This document shows positions 4,519-7,420 of a stretch of 7,420 nucleotides of DNA, one piece after another (the first letter of the stretch is position 1; every line of letters starts with the position of its first letter). The translations under genes were made by a program, and so were the position numbers. The notes under the pieces were generated by a model. It was not told where the DNA came from and did not search any database. It worked only from the letters and a program-made list of their open reading frames with translations. Origin of the DNA: Nitrososphaerota archaeon (GTDB lineage: Archaea > Thermoproteota > Nitrososphaeria > Nitrososphaerales > Nitrosopumilaceae); NCBI GenBank assembly GCA_016200035.1, contig JACQFM010000181.1, forward strand, positions 1 to 7,420. The letters run 5' to 3'.

Positions 4519-4641
4519 TCAACTATATCTATAGCTACTAAGTGGATTCATTATAAGTATAATCAAACCAAAGTGCAGACCTAGCATTGCAAATAATATT
4601 GAAAATTTCTTGTTATGATACCTGAGCAATAGATGTATCAC
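4519..4641 (-). CDS. Candidate 40-aa membrane peptide or gene remnant
   Basis: A minus-strand frame starting at a GTG (4639-4641) encodes a basic N-terminal part (LLLRYHNKKF) and a long hydrophobic segment (FAMLGLHFGLIILIM). The open frame extends further upstream to 4680 without a better start (FFTYFGILPTC), so this could be the end of a decayed two-helix membrane protein. No promoter or ribosome-binding site is evident. Confidence 0.25.
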   Translation of the reverse strand: MIHLLLRYHNKKFSILFAMLGLHFGLIILIMNPLSSYRYS

Positions 4642-4681
4642 ACAAGTAGGTAAAATCCCAAAGTATGTGAAGAAAGACTCT

Positions 4682-4690
4682 TATGATTAA
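4682..4690 (+). promoter_or_regulatory. Weak TATA-like element of the cyclophilin operon
   Basis: TATGATTAA is centred about 24-26 nt upstream of the ATG at 4710 and would favour that start over the ATG at 4683. Confidence 0.35.
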
Positions 4691-4709
4691 ACTCAAAAAG
4701 CTGAGTAAA

Positions 4710-5189
4710 ATGCAAAAAACCACAATAGAGACTAATTTTGGAAACATAGTCTTTGAACTATTACCAAACTTGGCTCCTGAGACTGTAAGAAATTTTGCAA
4801 AGCTAGCAAAGAGTTCGTTTTATGATGGTACCTTATTTCACAGAGTAATCCCAGGATTTATGATTCAAGGTGGAGATCCTAATACCAAAAAACCTGACAA
4901 AAGTAAATGGGGAAGGGGTGGTCCCGGATATACCATAAAGGCTGAATTTAATTCAAAGTCACATCATCGTGGAATAGTTTCCATGGCTCGTGCTACGGAT
5001 CCCAATAGTGCCGGTTCACAATTTTTCATAGTCACAACAGATAGCACTTTTCTAGATAAACAATACACTGTCTTTGGTCAAGTAGTTCAAGGAATGGATG
5101 TAGCTGATAAGATAGTAAATTTACCATGTGATAAAAACGACTGCCCAAATCAGGAAGCAAAAATGCTTCGCGTGACCATATCAGAATAG
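4710..5189 (+). CDS. Cyclophilin-type peptidyl-prolyl cis-trans isomerase, 159 aa
   Basis: Cyclophilins catalyse cis-trans isomerisation of Xaa-Pro bonds and assist protein folding. The conserved core is complete. FHRVIPGFMIQGGDP (43-57) carries the catalytic Arg (R45) and the Phe and Gln of the active site, SMARA lies at 91-95, and SAGSQFFI (100-107) follows. TFLDKQYTVFGQV (113-125) is the equivalent of WLDGKHVVFGKV in human cyclophilin A. Here the Trp that contacts cyclosporin is Phe (F114) and the active-site His is Tyr (Y119), as in cyclosporin-insensitive members. There is no signal peptide, so it should act in the cytoplasm. The start at 4710 is preferred to 4683 because the family begins at about this point and because of the promoter spacing. 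The CDS is followed 9 nt later by a surface-protein gene, with which it probably forms an operon. Confidence 0.93.
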   Translation: MQKTTIETNFGNIVFELLPNLAPETVRNFAKLAKSSFYDGTLFHRVIPGFMIQGGDPNTKKPDKSKWGRGGPGYTIKAEFNSKSHHRGIVSMARATDPNSAGSQFFIVTTDSTFLDKQYTVFGQVVQGMDVADKIVNLPCDKNDCPNQEAKMLRVTISE

Positions 5190-5198
5190 GTAATCAAA

Positions 5199-6104
5199 TT
5201 GCACAAGTTACTTGCCTTAATGATAATGTTGGGATTGCTCTTTTCAATTCCATACTCTTTCGCTCAAGTAAAGGTTGGAGAAAAATCCATCCAAAATGTT
5301 ACAATTACTATAGATGAGAGTGGAACGGCCCATGTCATACACACTGTTCTAGGCAGCAACAAACTCCTACAAGTTGAGACATACAATGGCACTATGACTA
5401 ACCTATCGGTTACTGGCCGGGATGGTAAATCCGTAGAATACTTGACGATGGAAAAAGCTCCCCCAGCTATAATTATTCCTCCGACTAGTAGAAATATGAC
5501 TCTGATAAAATATGATTTGATTAATGTTGTAACTCAAACCGATGGTGTATGGAAGTGGAATTTTGTTACTCCGCCAAACACTGACTATACAGATGTTAAT
5601 TTACCAAAAAAACTTGATACTGTGTGGGTTAATGATAGGCCTGTGTATATTGGTGAGAAGGGAATAAGGCATCATGGAGATTCGATGAGGCTTGAATATG
5701 TAATAAGTGAACCTGTTGTTTTAAAAGAGGTGGATTGGGAGAATAAAAAATTTACTGTAGCAATTAAGACATTAGCAAAAGTTGATACGCTTGATTTTAG
5801 TCAAGCTGAAAAAAGTTTCTTGTTCCATACTGATGAAAAAAATTCGCTAACCACAGTGGTAATGCCTTTGGAACTCTTATGGGAACCTTATGAAATTAAA
5901 ATCAATAATGTCAATAAAACATTGACCAATGTATTCCACAATAACGGAACTCATGTGTGGATTGGGTTTAGACCGCAAATTTCAGGAACAGTTCACATAA
6001 TAGGAACTACCGTCATTCCTGAATTTCCCTTGTTTGTTCCATTAGCATTAGCGATTTCTGCAGTCATAGTATTACAATTCAAAAATAGATTAATTTTCCG
6101 CTAG
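5199..6104 (+). CDS. Secreted surface protein with PEFG-CTERM-like tail, 301 aa, TTG start
   Basis: The protein has a signal peptide (hydrophobic about 4-20, FAQ at 21-23 as a likely cleavage point) and a large extracytoplasmic beta-rich region with many N-x-S/T sequons (NVT, NGT, NLS, NMT, NKT). The C-terminus is a PEFP motif (274-277), a single TM helix (278-293) and a short basic tail. This tripartite end resembles the PEFG-CTERM sorting signal of thaumarchaea, thought to be processed by an archaeosortase, but with P instead of G. No enzymatic domain is recognised. The start is a TTG at 5199, preceded by the Shine-Dalgarno-like AGGTAAT; the next Met (residue 8) would remove much of the signal peptide. 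The gene begins 9 nt after the cyclophilin stop, which suggests translational coupling. Possibly the isomerase or a linked pathway helps surface protein folding, but this is inference. Confidence 0.82.
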   Translation: MHKLLALMIMLGLLFSIPYSFAQVKVGEKSIQNVTITIDESGTAHVIHTVLGSNKLLQVETYNGTMTNLSVTGRDGKSVEYLTMEKAPPAIIIPPTSRNMTLIKYDLINVVTQTDGVWKWNFVTPPNTDYTDVNLPKKLDTVWVNDRPVYIGEKGIRHHGDSMRLEYVISEPVVLKEVDWENKKFTVAIKTLAKVDTLDFSQAEKSFLFHTDEKNSLTTVVMPLELLWEPYEIKINNVNKTLTNVFHNNGTHVWIGFRPQISGTVHIIGTTVIPEFPLFVPLALAISAVIVLQFKNRLIFR

Positions 6105-6112
6105 ATTATTAC
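6103..6112 (+). promoter_or_regulatory. Weak TATA-like element of the zinc-ribbon gene
   Basis: AGATTATTAC is centred about 27 nt upstream of the ATG at 6135. Confidence 0.35.
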
Positions 6113-6134
6113 AAGCATGATTGAATAGTAAGGT

Positions 6135-6320
6135 ATGCAATGTGGCTGTCACTGTATAAAGTGTGGAAGCACTGACTTGATATCGAATCGCACTGGCAAG
6201 ATAGAAAGTGATGGATATTTTGATATGCATCATACTTGCAGGCAATGCAACTCACACTTTGATCATTTGGAGGGTGATGCATTTGATTCGTGTAAAATTT
6301 GCGGCTATAAGACTAGCTAA
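6135..6320 (+). CDS. Small zinc-ribbon protein, 61 aa
   Basis: Eight Cys are arranged as C3-x-C5-x-CxxC (7-10), CRQC (35-38) and CKIC (53-56), with H32 and H33 just before the second pair. A CxxC-CxxC pair forms a zinc ribbon, and the extra Cys at the N-terminus and the third CxxC suggest a second metal site. The spacing between the first two knuckles (about 25 residues) is as in zinc ribbons of transcription or RNA-binding proteins. No specific family is recognised and the function is unknown. A TATA-like element lies about 27 nt upstream, and AAGGT precedes the ATG. The last 8 nt overlap the convergent 158-aa gene. An overlapping frame at 6208-6414 is a shadow. Confidence 0.75.
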   Translation: MQCGCHCIKCGSTDLISNRTGKIESDGYFDMHHTCRQCNSHFDHLEGDAFDSCKICGYKTS

Positions 6321-6789
6321 ACTGGATTATCTGATCAGTAGAATAATAGCTACGCTTCTTCAAAGAGCCCTTGTGAAGTTCTTTATTGAATGCCATATTA
6401 ACAAGTACCTTTGAAACATCTAGAGGTCTGGCAGCCCAACCATATTCACGAAGTTGAGCGACCACTTCAGAGACTGTTCTTGGCTTTTCAAAGAAGGAAT
6501 CTCTTGCTAGTATGTGTATCTTGCTTCTAATCTGACTGATATCAATTGAGATTGGTGGTGTAAATTCTGGTTCATGGATCTCTACGTCCTCAAGCGAACT
6601 CAGGTAGTTTGAACTTGGTTCAGTATTATGATCAGTCGTGTGTTCATACTCTACCGAAGTGGCATTGTTCTCTCTGACAAACCTAGATAGGTTTACTACG
6701 ACTTGGTCGACGCTCTGATTATCTACGTAAAAGTCCTTAGACTCTACCTCAATCTCATTTCCACCTATTTTTAGCCTGATTTTAGCCAT
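6313..6789 (-). CDS. Hypothetical protein with winged-helix-like C-terminus, 158 aa
   Basis: The N-terminal part (1-40) is a short beta unit (KIRLKIGGNEIEVESKDFYVD) followed by a helix (VDQVVVNLSRFVREN). An acidic, Ser/Thr-rich, probably disordered linker (42-78) follows. The C-terminal part (80-150) is helical: ISQIRSKIHILARDSFF, then RTVSEVVAQLREYGW, then PLDVSKVLVNMAFNKELHK, and a strand pair KGSLKKRSYYS. This order of three helices ending in a short basic hairpin resembles a winged helix, and the hairpin would be the wing. A DNA- or RNA-binding or adaptor role is inferred, not shown. No operon partner is present; the 3' end overlaps the zinc-ribbon gene by 8 nt on the opposite strand. The ATG start has an AT-rich element (6805-6820) upstream at about the promoter distance. 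Confidence 0.75.
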   Translation of the reverse strand: MAKIRLKIGGNEIEVESKDFYVDNQSVDQVVVNLSRFVRENNATSVEYEHTTDHNTEPSSNYLSSLEDVEIHEPEFTPPISIDISQIRSKIHILARDSFFEKPRTVSEVVAQLREYGWAARPLDVSKVLVNMAFNKELHKGSLKKRSYYSTDQIIQFS

Positions 6790-6804
6790 TTCGCATACTC
6801 ATTA

Positions 6805-6820
6805 GGATATTTTCATTTAT
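6805..6820 (-). promoter_or_regulatory. TATA-like region of the 158-aa gene
   Basis: ATAAATGAAAATATCC on the minus strand spans 16-31 nt upstream of the ATG at 6789 and contains two possible TATA positions. Confidence 0.35.
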
Positions 6821-6890
6821 TCTGCTAGCTCTAAGTAGCTTAGAAGATAGATCAAAATTTTTACACATATCATTTGGATTTTTTTTCCCT

Positions 6891-6902
6891 CATATTCTAA
6901 AA
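6891..6902 (+). promoter_or_regulatory. TATA-like element of the second LEA14-like gene
   Basis: CATATTCTAAAA is centred about 27 nt upstream of the ATG at 6924; no Shine-Dalgarno follows. Confidence 0.45.
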
Positions 6903-6923
6903 GGAATTTTTCCACGAAATGAC

Positions 6924-7397
6924 ATGCGAAAGCTATCTAGAAGATTAGTGATTATAACTGCGATAGTGGGTGCCCTCATCGCCTTTGGATATTTCCAATA
7001 TGCATCTGCACTCCAATTACACGTATCCATAAAAGACAGCAAGCTTGTGGAAAGAACGCAAGATGGCTCGCTTTACCGCCTACAACTTGAAATCAAGAAT
7101 CCGTCTCTCATGGTTCTTAATATAGGCAAAACAGACTTTTTGATAACAGTTGACGGTGAAGACCTAGGAACTGGCATACTGGAACCATCTCTTGTACCGG
7201 CCTTGGGTAAGACGATAGCCGAAGCTCCTTTCTTGGCAGACAATCAAGTTCTTGATAAATATGATAAAAGTGATGTGACGCCACCTGTAAAGCTTACAGG
7301 GATAACTCGATATAATCTAGTGTTCACCTCACTCGATATACCGTTTACATATTATCCAACACAAAAAGAAGCCAGAGAATTTATACACGGTCAGTAA
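6924..7397 (+). CDS. Membrane-anchored LEA14/WHy-like protein, 157 aa
   Basis: The basic N-terminus (RKLSRR) is followed by one TM segment (about 8-26) and an extracytoplasmic domain of LEA type-2 / WHy layout. A strand YRLQLEIKNPSLMVLNIG (51-68) carries the N-P-S hallmark. It is followed by a hairpin TDFLITVDGEDLGTG (70-84) and a final strand pair, GITRYNLVFTSLDIPFTYY (126-144). The overall plan matches the 878-1375 protein (basic start, single anchor, one domain), although pairwise similarity looks low by eye, so these are family members rather than a recent duplication. The role is inferred to be at the cell surface; a stress function is known only for plant relatives. The gene appears to be monocistronic. 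Confidence 0.78.
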   Translation: MRKLSRRLVIITAIVGALIAFGYFQYASALQLHVSIKDSKLVERTQDGSLYRLQLEIKNPSLMVLNIGKTDFLITVDGEDLGTGILEPSLVPALGKTIAEAPFLADNQVLDKYDKSDVTPPVKLTGITRYNLVFTSLDIPFTYYPTQKEAREFIHGQ

Positions 7398-7420
7398 ATT
7401 CAGCCAGACATATGCTTACT

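Larger units (their letters stand above)
4261..4709. other. AT-rich intergenic gap with only weak small-ORF candidates
   Basis: This stretch of about 450 nt holds no clear gene. It carries a plus-strand mini-ORF with a strong Shine-Dalgarno (4331-4450), a hydrophobic minus-strand frame (4519-4641) and the cyclophilin promoter at its right end. No tRNA, long inverted repeat or direct repeat array was recognised. Confidence 0.6.

Noticed and set aside
4500..4600. Short palindromic or AT-rich motifs such as CTATATCTATAG
   Set aside because: They are short and expected in AT-rich sequence; no flanking repeats or gene context supports an operator, attachment site or origin.
6208..6414. 68-aa plus-strand open frame
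   Set aside because: It overlaps the zinc-ribbon gene in another frame and the convergent 158-aa gene, both of which have much better protein character.
1..7420. Search by eye for CRISPR arrays, insertion sequences, toxin-antitoxin or defence genes
   Set aside because: No regularly spaced repeats, transposase motifs, terminal inverted repeats or recognisable defence domains were found.

Overview
The window is AT-rich archaeal chromosome and most resembles an ammonia-oxidising member of the Nitrososphaerota (Thaumarchaeota, Nitrosopumilales-like). This assignment rests on several observations: most genes start directly 25-31 nt after a TATA-like element with no Shine-Dalgarno (leaderless style); GTG and TTG starts occur; an Arg tRNA is interrupted in its D-loop; one surface protein ends in a PEFG-CTERM-like tail; and there are small LEA14/WHy-type membrane-anchored proteins, BluB and a split-barrel flavoprotein. 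The genus cannot be decided from the sequence alone.

Left part (1-1882): a CopD-like membrane protein is cut by the left edge on the minus strand and is divergent from a conserved-looking hypothetical gene (434-802). A membrane-anchored LEA14/WHy protein (878-1375) follows and is convergent with, and overlaps by 4 nt, a PNPOx-like flavin/F420 split-barrel protein. tRNA-Val(GAC) lies immediately upstream of that flavoprotein on the same strand.

Middle (1931-3500): bluB (dimethylbenzimidazole synthase, the lower-ligand step of cobalamin synthesis) is followed by tRNA-Arg(CCT), which carries an intron of about 18 nt inside the D-loop. Next come a secreted or anchored beta-sandwich protein (minus) and a divergent 39-residue Cys/His-rich mini-protein (plus, TTG start).

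Region 3497-4700: on the minus strand there is a small coiled-coil gene that reads through only with two compensating frameshifts, a two-TM protein with a His-rich tail, and an 82-residue HTH protein with a GTG start. A gap of about 450 nt follows, holding only two weak small-ORF candidates, one of them preceded by a near-perfect archaeal Shine-Dalgarno.

Right part (4710-7420): a cyclophilin and a PEFG-CTERM-like surface protein form a tight two-gene operon. After these come a 61-residue zinc-ribbon protein, a convergent 158-residue protein with a winged-helix-like C-terminus, and a second LEA14/WHy protein. No mobile element, CRISPR array or defence cluster is visible. The window is mainly housekeeping and lineage-specific genes; the more unusual points are the intron-bearing tRNA, the mini-proteins, the broken coiled-coil gene and the cyclophilin/surface-protein operon.
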